Under the pieces are notes generated by a model that saw only the letters and a list, made by a program, of their open reading frames with translations, had not been told where the DNA came from and ran no database searches. The translations under genes were made by a program, and so were the position numbers. Source: Candidatus Heimdallarchaeota archaeon (GTDB taxonomy: Archaea; Asgardarchaeota; Heimdallarchaeia; JABLTI01). From it: DNA of 46,628 nt. Shown here one piece after another: positions 25,503-33,107 of this stretch; positions within the stretch are counted from its first letter, which is position 1, and the number at the start of each line of letters is the position of its first letter. Location of the stretch: NCBI GenBank assembly GCA_019058275.1, contig JAHLVW010000019.1, forward strand, positions 1 to 46,628, in the 5' to 3' direction.

Positions 25503-27689
25503 ATGAGAACAAGTAGAAAACAAAGCCTGGCAATTGCTATCATATTTGTTATGGCAATACCATTAGTGCCTGCTTATGTTGTAGGTTGGCGAGCAGATGA
25601 AAGCTCAAATGATAGGTTATTTTCCCGACCTAAATTTTCAACGCACCAATGGTTAGCTTGGGAAGCAGTAAAATTGCTCGCTGATGCACAAGTTAGTTGG
25701 ATAACGAATAATTTGTATGCATTCTGGCATGGAGTTGAAGCTCCACTAAATAGCAATGCTAGCCTCCCTTACGGTTACACTAATAGTGATTATGGTGATA
25801 TAAACTCAACAGTTTTATATTTAGATGAGTTCGGATCAACTGTTACAAATGATGCTCTTGCAGTGAGAGCACAAGAAGAATATACTAAACTTGTAACAAT
25901 TCTTGTGGACGATAATGCAAATTTCACAGAAGCAGCTTTTCATGCTGGTACAATGAGTCATTATATTTCACAAGCAGGTTTCTGGGGAGCAATTTGGGAT
26001 GAATCTATATGGGCTGCCATGGAAATCAACAATTGGATACTCTTTGAAACTATGATTGAAAGAGAAAATTCAAAAACAAACTTTGATGTTCCTAATTTCA
26101 ACTACAGATATACTGATATGACTATATATGAAAATGATAATTTTACGTTATCACCAACAAAAATCGCAGCAAACGATGCTGAAAATGCCACAATTGATTT
26201 AGCTAAACAAATTCATCCTCTCGCTCAAAACCTTCATGATAATGTAGCAGAAGAGACATGGACAGGAGCTTATTACAATGACGTTGTAAGTTGTCTTACC
26301 TGGTCAGTTGAAGCTATCTATGCAACATTACTAAACGCTTTAGATGAAGTTTCATGGAGATATATTACAATCCCTGATCCAGTTATTGGTCCATACAATG
26401 CTACAACACATCATATGTCAATGGTGGAGTTCGAAGTAACCTTTACTAATAATACTGGAACTCATATTCTGAATGACAGCTTAGCTTCAGCAGCAGAATT
26501 ATGGTTTGTATATTATGATGATTATGATAATCCAAGTTCATTATCAACAGATAAAATGGATTTGGATTATAACATTACATCAGCTAAATGGTATTTAGGA
26601 GATACTTTAGCTCAATATACTGTTACCAACAGTAATCAATCTATTATTTACAAATTTGACATGCCTCGAGCAGCACCAACTTGGAGTAACATAACTACTG
26701 ATACTATCTTCATTGATTTCTTTAATACAACTTTATCTGGTTTAAGTTATAGATATGACTCTGTAAATAGAGAATTAGATATTTATAACATTGAAGCTTA
26801 TTGTTGGGATTTACCAGAAATCGGTTTAGTTCAAACAGATGAAATTGTAGAAGCAAAGTGGATACTTTACCAAAGTGGTGAAGGAACAACAGCTACAGGT
26901 GAACAATTTGGTGTACCAGCAAGAGATACTGAGGGAACTTTTATGGAAGGCGATTTATCGTATCATACATTAAATGGAACTTGGTATTCATATGATAATG
27001 ATATTGGTCTTGTATTTACTCCAATAGCAGTAGATTTTTATGTTGTTATACAATTCATTTTGAAAGTACCAATTGGTTATATCGACTATGGAACTGGTAC
27101 AGAAGCTGATAGATTCTTTCCATATATCCAACAAATTGGTCAAAAAGTATTTGACACAAGAGATCATCAAATAACTATTACTAAACCAATGATTAACTTT
27201 GATCCAGAAACTAAAACAATTGACATTTATGGCATACGTGCATGGTCTGATTACAAAAACACTTCATTAGACTACGAAGAAATTGTTAACAAAACAGTTC
27301 ATGGTTATGATAGACGAGAAGCCCGATGGAAAGTCTTTCTCTGGGATGGAATAGCATCAGGATTAACTGATCTTATGAATTGGAGTTTTGAACATCAATA
27401 CTGGTTTGTAGAGAATATATCTTTAGCAGATTTGCCTGACAATGACTACTATGTTTCTGCAAAATTCGTTAATATGAATATAAACTTTACAACATCTCCA
27501 TGGGGTCCAGCTTCAGATATATTTGAAATCAAAAGACCTATTCCAGTAATATACTTCATTCTACCAGAATTTTTCCTGGCTGGATTTGTTGTACTATTTG
27601 GTTGGTTGGCTTGGTATAGACCAAGAAAGAAGAGATTGCAAATAGAAGCTGAACGAGCTGAAAAGCTTGATCGAGGCTTTGGAGATTAG
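25503..27689 (+). CDS. Membrane-anchored surface protein with zinc-PLC/S1-P1-like domain
   Basis: 728 residues. A signal peptide or anchor lies at about 7-28 (LAIAIIFVMAIPLVPAYVV) and a C-terminal membrane helix at about 685-706, followed by RPRKKR as stop-transfer, so the bulk is extracellular. Residues about 45-290 resemble the zinc-dependent phospholipase C/S1-P1 nuclease helical fold: THQWLAWEAVKLL (His48), FWHG (His76) and FHAGTMSHYISQ (His147, His153). The usual Asp after HYxx is Gln157, and the later His of this motif is not evident, so activity is uncertain. Residues about 300-680 are beta-rich repeats. Many NxS/T sequons (for example NAS, NST, NFT, NIT) suggest N-glycosylation. Confidence 0.65.
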   Translation: MRTSRKQSLAIAIIFVMAIPLVPAYVVGWRADESSNDRLFSRPKFSTHQWLAWEAVKLLADAQVSWITNNLYAFWHGVEAPLNSNASLPYGYTNSDYGDINSTVLYLDEFGSTVTNDALAVRAQEEYTKLVTILVDDNANFTEAAFHAGTMSHYISQAGFWGAIWDESIWAAMEINNWILFETMIERENSKTNFDVPNFNYRYTDMTIYENDNFTLSPTKIAANDAENATIDLAKQIHPLAQNLHDNVAEETWTGAYYNDVVSCLTWSVEAIYATLLNALDEVSWRYITIPDPVIGPYNATTHHMSMVEFEVTFTNNTGTHILNDSLASAAELWFVYYDDYDNPSSLSTDKMDLDYNITSAKWYLGDTLAQYTVTNSNQSIIYKFDMPRAAPTWSNITTDTIFIDFFNTTLSGLSYRYDSVNRELDIYNIEAYCWDLPEIGLVQTDEIVEAKWILYQSGEGTTATGEQFGVPARDTEGTFMEGDLSYHTLNGTWYSYDNDIGLVFTPIAVDFYVVIQFILKVPIGYIDYGTGTEADRFFPYIQQIGQKVFDTRDHQITITKPMINFDPETKTIDIYGIRAWSDYKNTSLDYEEIVNKTVHGYDRREARWKVFLWDGIASGLTDLMNWSFEHQYWFVENISLADLPDNDYYVSAKFVNMNINFTTSPWGPASDIFEIKRPIPVIYFILPEFFLAGFVVLFGWLAWYRPRKKRLQIEAERAEKLDRGFGD

Positions 27690-27721
27690 TCATTTCATAA
27701 TTGACTACAGAAAATACAATT

Positions 27722-27756
27722 AAAGGACCTCTAAGGTTCTTTTCTATCCTTTTTTT
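27722..27756 (+). terminator. Hairpin terminator after the surface protein gene
   Basis: AAAGGACC (27722-27729) pairs with GGTTCTTT (27735-27742), with one G-U pair and a five-base loop. A T-run lies at 27750-27756. It separates this gene from the substrate-binding protein gene, so the two are probably separate transcripts. Confidence 0.6.
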
Positions 27757-27795
27757 CTTATTTTTAAAATCATACAAAGAATTATTTTAGGTTAA

Positions 27796-27811
27796 TTTTA
27801 AATAAGATTTA
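27796..27811 (+). promoter_or_regulatory. TATA-type promoter element (copy 2)
   Basis: TTTTAAATAAGATTTA, 15 of 16 bases identical to the element at 25426-25441. It is about 30-40 bases before the TTG start at 27839, the expected distance for an archaeal TATA box with a short leader. Confidence 0.6.
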
Positions 27812-27838
27812 TTCATGTTCATGATATAAGGTGATAGT

Positions 27839-29641
27839 TTGTTATTTAGTAAAAAAGGAATCTCTGCAAAAATTATTCCATTAATGATTATATTAATTAT
27901 TTTTCCAGTAATATATTCAGCAAATACACATGCTGCAGCAAAAGATGATTATTTCTTTGATGTAAGCATACTTAGCGATAGTACTTCTGAAAATGAGGTT
28001 TTAGCAAATCTACTTGCACAAGAACTTAGAAGAATAAGAATAAACTCGCAGATTATTAGTCATCCTTCAGGAACTTTCGAAGCTGCAGTTACCTCAAAGG
28101 CATTTGATGTTGTTATTGTAGATATAGATTGGCCAAATAATGATGTTGATCCAACTTACATGTTTGCAGAGAATGGAGCTGTTAACTATTGGGGAATAGA
28201 CACTATAATGAGTGGAGGACAAGAGAATGAAGATTATCTATTAGAAGGAAAATTGGAAACTGATGAATCTCAACGTATTTCCATTTATCATGAATGGCAA
28301 GAAAATTTAATGGATAATATTTTACCTGTTATACCAATTTTTAATTCCATAACAACATACGTATCCTGGGATAATCTCAATGGTTGGGATCATGAAGAAG
28401 GAATAATTGCTTCTTTACCATATATGGATTGGTCAGGAAAACATCATCTAGATCAAAATCAAAGTGTCTTTGTTGATTATACAGATGAATGGGATATTCT
28501 TAATCCTTTATTTGTAGAAGATGATTTCTTTGCATCCTTAGTTGCAGAACCTTTGATTAGATTAGATAAGAATAATGAACCTGAAGGAGTCTTAGCGAAA
28601 AGCTGGTCATTCAATACAAATCAAACCATATTAACAATAAATCTAAGAGATGATGTATATTGGCAACCAGATATTGATGAGGTTTATACTAACGAGCTGT
28701 TCGATGCTGATGATGTTATTTTTTCGATTCAAATGTACCAAAACGTATCTACAATAGGTTCCTTTTACAAATGGATTAAAATGATTGATAGAGAAAATGA
28801 CACTACCATTCATCTGTACATCGATGGTGATCCTGATACATATGGATTACAACCTTATGCACCTACATTATACGATTTAGCAAAACTAATGCTTCCAGAA
28901 CATTATCTAAATGTAAGTGTTGAAGATGATGGTATTCCAAATACTACAAATGATAACTGGGGTACGTATGGTTTGAGAGGATTAGGCACTGGCATGTATT
29001 TCTTTAAATCATATAGCGAAGGAGTAGAGAGCATCTTCTCGCGAAATGACAATTGGTGGGGATCAACACCAGCTGGTTATGTTGAAGATCTTGAAATAGG
29101 TGAATACAAAGTTCGATTTCTAGCTGAATTGGAGCCTAAAATGCTTGAATTTCAAGCAGGAAGATTAGATGTTTTCAAGGATTATTATACTTATATGGAT
29201 GAATATGACGGTTCAACCTATCAGAAGCAAACAAAAACAGATTTTGATGTGACCTATCTAGGTTTCAATATGAAATCAGAACTTTGCCCTAACATAGGTG
29301 AACAAACGCTATGTGAAGATGGAACAATGTCCAAAGGTCTTGCTGTTCGAAAAGCAATTGCTCACATGGTTGATAAGAGTATACAGCAAGGTATGATGGA
29401 AATTGAGCTTGATATAATTGAATCACCTTTCTCAAATAAATTCGGTTCATATATCTATAATGAAATAACAACTTATGCTACGAATTTAGAGAAAGCGAAA
29501 GAATTCATGTTAAAAGCTGGTTATGATCCAAGTACTATAGCATCACCAGGATTTTCATTTTTAGGTACACTCATAACAACATTCATTGTCGCAGCAACCA
29601 CTACTATAACAGTCATTAGAAGAAACAGGAGACAAAGGTGA
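27839..29641 (+). CDS. Extracytoplasmic solute-binding protein, family 5, apparently circularly permuted
   Basis: 600 residues, TTG start with AGGTG (27829-27833) upstream. Signal peptide at about 8-33, C-terminal membrane helix at about 573-592 ending RRNRRQR. The lobes are those of oligopeptide/nickel-type SBP_bac_5 proteins but in unusual order. Residues about 38-190 look like the segment that normally comes last (LAQELRRIRINSQI, FDVVIVDIDWPNNDVDPTYMF, then ENLMDNILPVIPIFN). Residues about 215-568 look like the normal beginning and middle (LVAEPLIRLD, AKSWSF, LRDDVYWQP, FDADDVIFSI, RNDNWWG, AVRKAIAHMVDK, NLEKAKEFMLKAGYDP). No permease or ATPase genes are nearby, so the ligand and partners are unknown. 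Confidence 0.85.
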   Translation: MLFSKKGISAKIIPLMIILIIFPVIYSANTHAAAKDDYFFDVSILSDSTSENEVLANLLAQELRRIRINSQIISHPSGTFEAAVTSKAFDVVIVDIDWPNNDVDPTYMFAENGAVNYWGIDTIMSGGQENEDYLLEGKLETDESQRISIYHEWQENLMDNILPVIPIFNSITTYVSWDNLNGWDHEEGIIASLPYMDWSGKHHLDQNQSVFVDYTDEWDILNPLFVEDDFFASLVAEPLIRLDKNNEPEGVLAKSWSFNTNQTILTINLRDDVYWQPDIDEVYTNELFDADDVIFSIQMYQNVSTIGSFYKWIKMIDRENDTTIHLYIDGDPDTYGLQPYAPTLYDLAKLMLPEHYLNVSVEDDGIPNTTNDNWGTYGLRGLGTGMYFFKSYSEGVESIFSRNDNWWGSTPAGYVEDLEIGEYKVRFLAELEPKMLEFQAGRLDVFKDYYTYMDEYDGSTYQKQTKTDFDVTYLGFNMKSELCPNIGEQTLCEDGTMSKGLAVRKAIAHMVDKSIQQGMMEIELDIIESPFSNKFGSYIYNEITTYATNLEKAKEFMLKAGYDPSTIASPGFSFLGTLITTFIVAATTTITVIRRNRRQR

Positions 29642-29824
29642 ATTTGGAATTAAACAAAATCTCATGCTTACTTTCTATTTCTTAATTTGATTTATTTCAT
29701 TGATTGTTGAGCTCTACAAGTATGCCCGAAAAACATTAATTTAGCAATAACGAAGGTACATAAGGTAAAGTTTTGCTTAAATGGGTTATTAATAGATATA
29801 GCAAAAAATGGAGATAGTTATAAG

Positions 29825-30196
29825 TTGCTTGCAAAATTTCTAACAAAAGAAGAAGTTGAAAACAAAATTCGTGAATTCTTACATGAACACAATTATCAAT
29901 ATAAAGAAGGAATAATCGTTCAAAAAAAACTCAAAGCAATTGATTTTGCAGTAACAACATCAGAATCAAAAGTTGCGATTATGCTATTTATGTGGAACCG
30001 ATCTCTTCCATATGATAAAGTCTTCTACTTAGAGGAATATCTCAATAAATATGGTATTGATAAAGTTCTACTAATATGTAAACAAATAAGTCCAAGAGCG
30101 AAAGAAATTATACGTAAAGAGAAAATCAGCATTGAAATAATTTATGAATCAGATTTTAGAACAATGAAAGAGAGTCCATTACTTGGACGACTTTAA
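29825..30196 (+). CDS. Hypothetical protein, possibly a degenerate restriction-endonuclease-like fold
   Basis: 123 residues, TTG start. The layout is a helix (KEEVENKIREFLHEHN), then strands (IDFAVTTSESKVAIMLFMW), then a helix and strand (YLNKYGIDKVLLIC), then ISIEII. This order of D-strand-strand-helix-strand recalls PD-(D/E)xK folds such as Mrr or archaeal Hjc-like proteins. However, the second strand reads AIMLFMW where a catalytic E-x-K would lie, so nuclease activity is not supported. A hairpin terminator follows. Confidence 0.55.
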   Translation: MLAKFLTKEEVENKIREFLHEHNYQYKEGIIVQKKLKAIDFAVTTSESKVAIMLFMWNRSLPYDKVFYLEEYLNKYGIDKVLLICKQISPRAKEIIRKEKISIEIIYESDFRTMKESPLLGRL

Positions 30197-30207
30197 TAAC
30201 AATTTTT

Positions 30208-30235
30208 GAGGGGATATAACTAAATTCCTCTTTTT
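30208..30235 (+). terminator. Hairpin terminator after the 123-residue gene
   Basis: GAGGGG (30208-30213) pairs with TTCCTC (30225-30230), including two G-U pairs, followed by TTTTT at 30231-30235. It lies just before the stop of the convergent gene. Confidence 0.45.
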
Positions 30236-30533
30236 ATTCTATTTTTAAAATTTCTTTTTCCAATCTTACAGGAATTGCTGGCCAGATTTTTTCTAAAAGT
30301 ATCATGTTGCATTTAATACATTTAACTTTCTTCTCAACAAAACCATCATCATAGTAGTCATAAGATGTAGATAACCCTTTATCACAAATGATGTCAATAT
30401 TGCAATGCTCACATTGATAATACTTCTTTGGTAGTTTCATTTTAGGTGGCCAAGTATATACTGAACATGAAACGCAAGTATCTCGCATATTGCATTGTAA
30501 ATGTCTTCCTCTTACTGTCAATTGTATATCCAC
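30234..30533 (-). CDS. Small zinc-binding protein
   Basis: 99 residues with a GTG start. Cysteines occur as LQC, CVSC, CEHC, IIC and CIKC, enough for two zinc sites. A Tyr/Asp-rich loop (SYDYYDDGF) separates the last two. It starts with basic residues (VRGRHLQ). This may be an RNA- or protein-binding zinc ribbon. No family is recognised. The next gene on this strand lies about 155 bases further right and is also a small zinc ribbon. Confidence 0.55.
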   Translation of the reverse strand: MDIQLTVRGRHLQCNMRDTCVSCSVYTWPPKMKLPKKYYQCEHCNIDIICDKGLSTSYDYYDDGFVEKKVKCIKCNMILLEKIWPAIPVRLEKEILKIE

Positions 30534-30689
30534 TTCTGATTTTATTAAACAAAATCAACTGTATAATGTTTGTTGATAGCTAGAAATAATCTTTGTGATA
30601 GGACTAAACATCAGGTTAATATAAATTGGTCTATAAAGAATCTATTTTCCACTAGGAATGTAGTTTGTACACATCTTTATTTGAGTCAT

Positions 30690-30917
30690 CTAATCATCAT
30701 ACTCATCTTTATCGGATGAGAGTAACCAATCCAAATAATCTTGTTTCTTCCTTTTCTCCTCATAATATGGATCCTCTTCATCACGCTTAGTATCAAAATG
30801 CTCTCTTTTCATTTTGTCAAATTCGTATCGATTAATAACTAACCCACATGATGTGCAAACATATCTTGGTGGTTCATATTCCATTTTGCCTTTACAACTT
30901 GGGCATCTTGGTGGCAT
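30690..30917 (-). CDS. Small TFIIB-type zinc-ribbon protein
   Basis: 75 residues from ATG 30917 (MPPRCPSC); GGAG (complement of 30926-30929) lies 8 bases upstream. An ATG at 30971 in the same frame would add 18 residues, but TATA-like DNA lies just beyond it, which favours the inner start. The ribbon is CPSC then CTSCG about 15 residues later, as in TFIIB-like ribbons (YVCTSCGLVINR). The C-terminal half is highly charged and ends acidic (SSDKDEYDD). It could be a transcription-linked factor, but it lacks cyclin folds. Confidence 0.65.
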   Translation of the reverse strand: MPPRCPSCKGKMEYEPPRYVCTSCGLVINRYEFDKMKREHFDTKRDEEDPYYEEKRKKQDYLDWLLSSDKDEYDD

Positions 30918-31044
30918 GTTTAGTTCTCCAATCGTTAAGAGTTTTGATTTTACAATTACTTTTAAATCCATACTCTATTATTATATTTTGCATTTAGCAA
31001 ATAAGAACTTGCTTTTAAAACTATTGTAATATGTTTAACTTCAT

Positions 31045-31467
31045 CTACTTAGAATCAGTTTTTACATTTAAATTCTTCAATTTATGTTTGGGCTTTACAA
31101 CATTCAAAAGAATGGTTATCTTTTCCTTGAGCATCCAACAAATTTTATAAAATTCAATAATATCATCAATATCCTCTAACTTCTGAAATAAACCGAATGT
31201 ATCATCAAAAGCTTGTCTAATTTTACTTTCAGATCTTACCTGTTTTAGTGTTTTCCCAAATTCCTCTTTCCATTTATTATTGAGAGTTTCCTTTTCAAGA
31301 TTATTTAAAAGCTTCAAAGCAATGACTACAAATTCGATTTCAGCACGTGCAAACCAAACTTTTTCATAGGAAATAGAATAATTTTCAGGATTTAATTCAT
31401 CATATGCTTTACTAAGCAATTCCTTTGCAGTATCAATTTTTTCTACAATATCTGAACTAAGTGCCAT
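31045..31467 (-). CDS. Helical hypothetical protein
   Basis: 140 residues, helical and charged throughout (IVEKIDTAKELLSKAYDEL, EIEFVVIALKLLNNLEKE, WMLKEKITILLNVV), with a basic C-terminal tail. GAGGA lies 9 bases before the ATG. It lies 39 bases downstream of gatD on the same strand and is probably in its transcript. There is no known motif. Confidence 0.55.
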   Translation of the reverse strand: MALSSDIVEKIDTAKELLSKAYDELNPENYSISYEKVWFARAEIEFVVIALKLLNNLEKETLNNKWKEEFGKTLKQVRSESKIRQAFDDTFGLFQKLEDIDDIIEFYKICWMLKEKITILLNVVKPKHKLKNLNVKTDSK

Positions 31468-31506
31468 ATTGCGTTATCCTCTTCTAATTTCCAAAGTATA
31501 TGATTT

Positions 31507-32898
31507 TTATTTTTCCTTCTGGATTAACTTATCAATTCTTCTGTCTACTTTACCTTGCATAATCAGATAACCATTATATGGTTCTCGCTCAGTAATTTCA
31601 CCAGCTAAATTCTTTTGCATCAATTCTTTTACAAAAGCCAATTCTTTTGTATGACCTAATACCCACATAGCCTTTACTAAGGCTACTTCAGGAAGCATAT
31701 TTGCTAATGGAATCACTCCAGCTTCCAATAGCATTCTTCCTGATTCGTAAACATTCATACCTGTGAAACCCCACAAACACTGAGATGTCATAAAAACAGG
31801 AATTTCATTCTCAGTTGCTCGCTTTATTGATTTGATTAGCTTTTTGTTAACATGTCCTAATCCTGTTCCAGCTATTACAAGTCCACTATATTTATTATTT
31901 ACAAAGAAATCAACGAGCTCAGTTTTCATTCCTGGGAAACTATAAAGTAGACCAACATTATCATCAATCTTCGTGTCAATTTCCAAGTTTACTTTTCGTG
32001 TAGTGCGTTTATTATAATTCGCTCCAGTAGGAATGATTTTTTCATTTTGTATTTTGGCTAATGGGATATCACCAATTGTCTTGAAAGCATCTCTTCTACT
32101 TGAATGCATTTTACGAACTCTTGTTCCTCTATGAACGAGATTGTATGCATCTCCTGAGGTTCCATGCATACAAATAACCACTTCAGCAATATCTGAGTTT
32201 GCAGCAATTTGAATACTGCTAATTAAATTGATTGCTGCATCACTAGATGGTCGATCGCTACTTCGTTGTGAACCAACAAAAACAATTGGTCTATCTAGGT
32301 TCTTAATCATAAATGAAACCGCTGCTGCAGTCATATGAATCGTGTCAGTACCATGGGCAATAACAACACCTCTAGGGTTAATAGATTCAATACAACTAAC
32401 TATTTCATTTACAAGAACAATCCAATCTCCTGGGTCTATGTCTTCACTAAATTTCTGAAAAACAAGTTTAGTTTCTAAATTACAGATCTTTTGTAGCTCG
32501 GGTATTGCATTGTATAATTCTTGAGGTGTAAAAGCCGGAATGACTGCTCCAGTTCGATAATCTAATTTCGATGCTACTGTTCCACCAGTTCCAATTAAAA
32601 CAACTGTAGGTTTTTTAGGATTTTTCTCAATTTTTTTAGCTGGGATTTTGTAATTAGCTTCGATTTGTCCAGTTGCTTTAATTTCCAAAATTGAATCTAA
32701 ATTAATACCAATATTATAACCAGATGGTAGTTTTATAATAATATGTTTGTCGTCTCCTTGTTCACCACGAGGTAATATTATACCTTTAAATGTCCCTTTC
32801 TTTGTTTTTATGGTAACTTTTGACCAAACTTTAATGTCTTGTGCATCAAGCCAAATGGCAGCAATACCACGGTAATCATTTTCTGGTTCTTCAGACAC
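31507..32898 (-). CDS. gatD: Glu-tRNA(Gln) amidotransferase subunit D
   Basis: Asparaginase-like subunit of the archaeal GatDE enzyme, which turns Glu-tRNA(Gln) into Gln-tRNA(Gln); GatD frees ammonia from Asn or Gln. 463 residues, GTG start. An N-terminal small barrel (about 1-75) is followed by the type I asparaginase domain with the catalytic Thr motifs GTGGTVAS and AHGTDTIHMT, and later YSFPGMK. It is divergent from gatE, with a 209-base region between them holding AT-rich promoter DNA for both. Confidence 0.96.
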   Translation of the reverse strand: MSEEPENDYRGIAAIWLDAQDIKVWSKVTIKTKKGTFKGIILPRGEQGDDKHIIIKLPSGYNIGINLDSILEIKATGQIEANYKIPAKKIEKNPKKPTVVLIGTGGTVASKLDYRTGAVIPAFTPQELYNAIPELQKICNLETKLVFQKFSEDIDPGDWIVLVNEIVSCIESINPRGVVIAHGTDTIHMTAAAVSFMIKNLDRPIVFVGSQRSSDRPSSDAAINLISSIQIAANSDIAEVVICMHGTSGDAYNLVHRGTRVRKMHSSRRDAFKTIGDIPLAKIQNEKIIPTGANYNKRTTRKVNLEIDTKIDDNVGLLYSFPGMKTELVDFFVNNKYSGLVIAGTGLGHVNKKLIKSIKRATENEIPVFMTSQCLWGFTGMNVYESGRMLLEAGVIPLANMLPEVALVKAMWVLGHTKELAFVKELMQKNLAGEITEREPYNGYLIMQGKVDRRIDKLIQKEK

Positions 32899-33107
32899 AA
32901 TTCATCAACTCGAATGTCCATTCATTCTTCTAATCTTCTTGAATAAACGTTATTTTCTTTAAGTCTTTTCAAGAAAAGCGCTTTTTAACCACTAACAAAG
33001 TTTTATATTTATTAAAAAATGAATTTGTTTAGGATAGATATGTGGATTTAAAAAAACCTTAGCAAATAGTATGATATAATTAGTTATGAAAGGTAAGAGG
33101 GAAAAAT

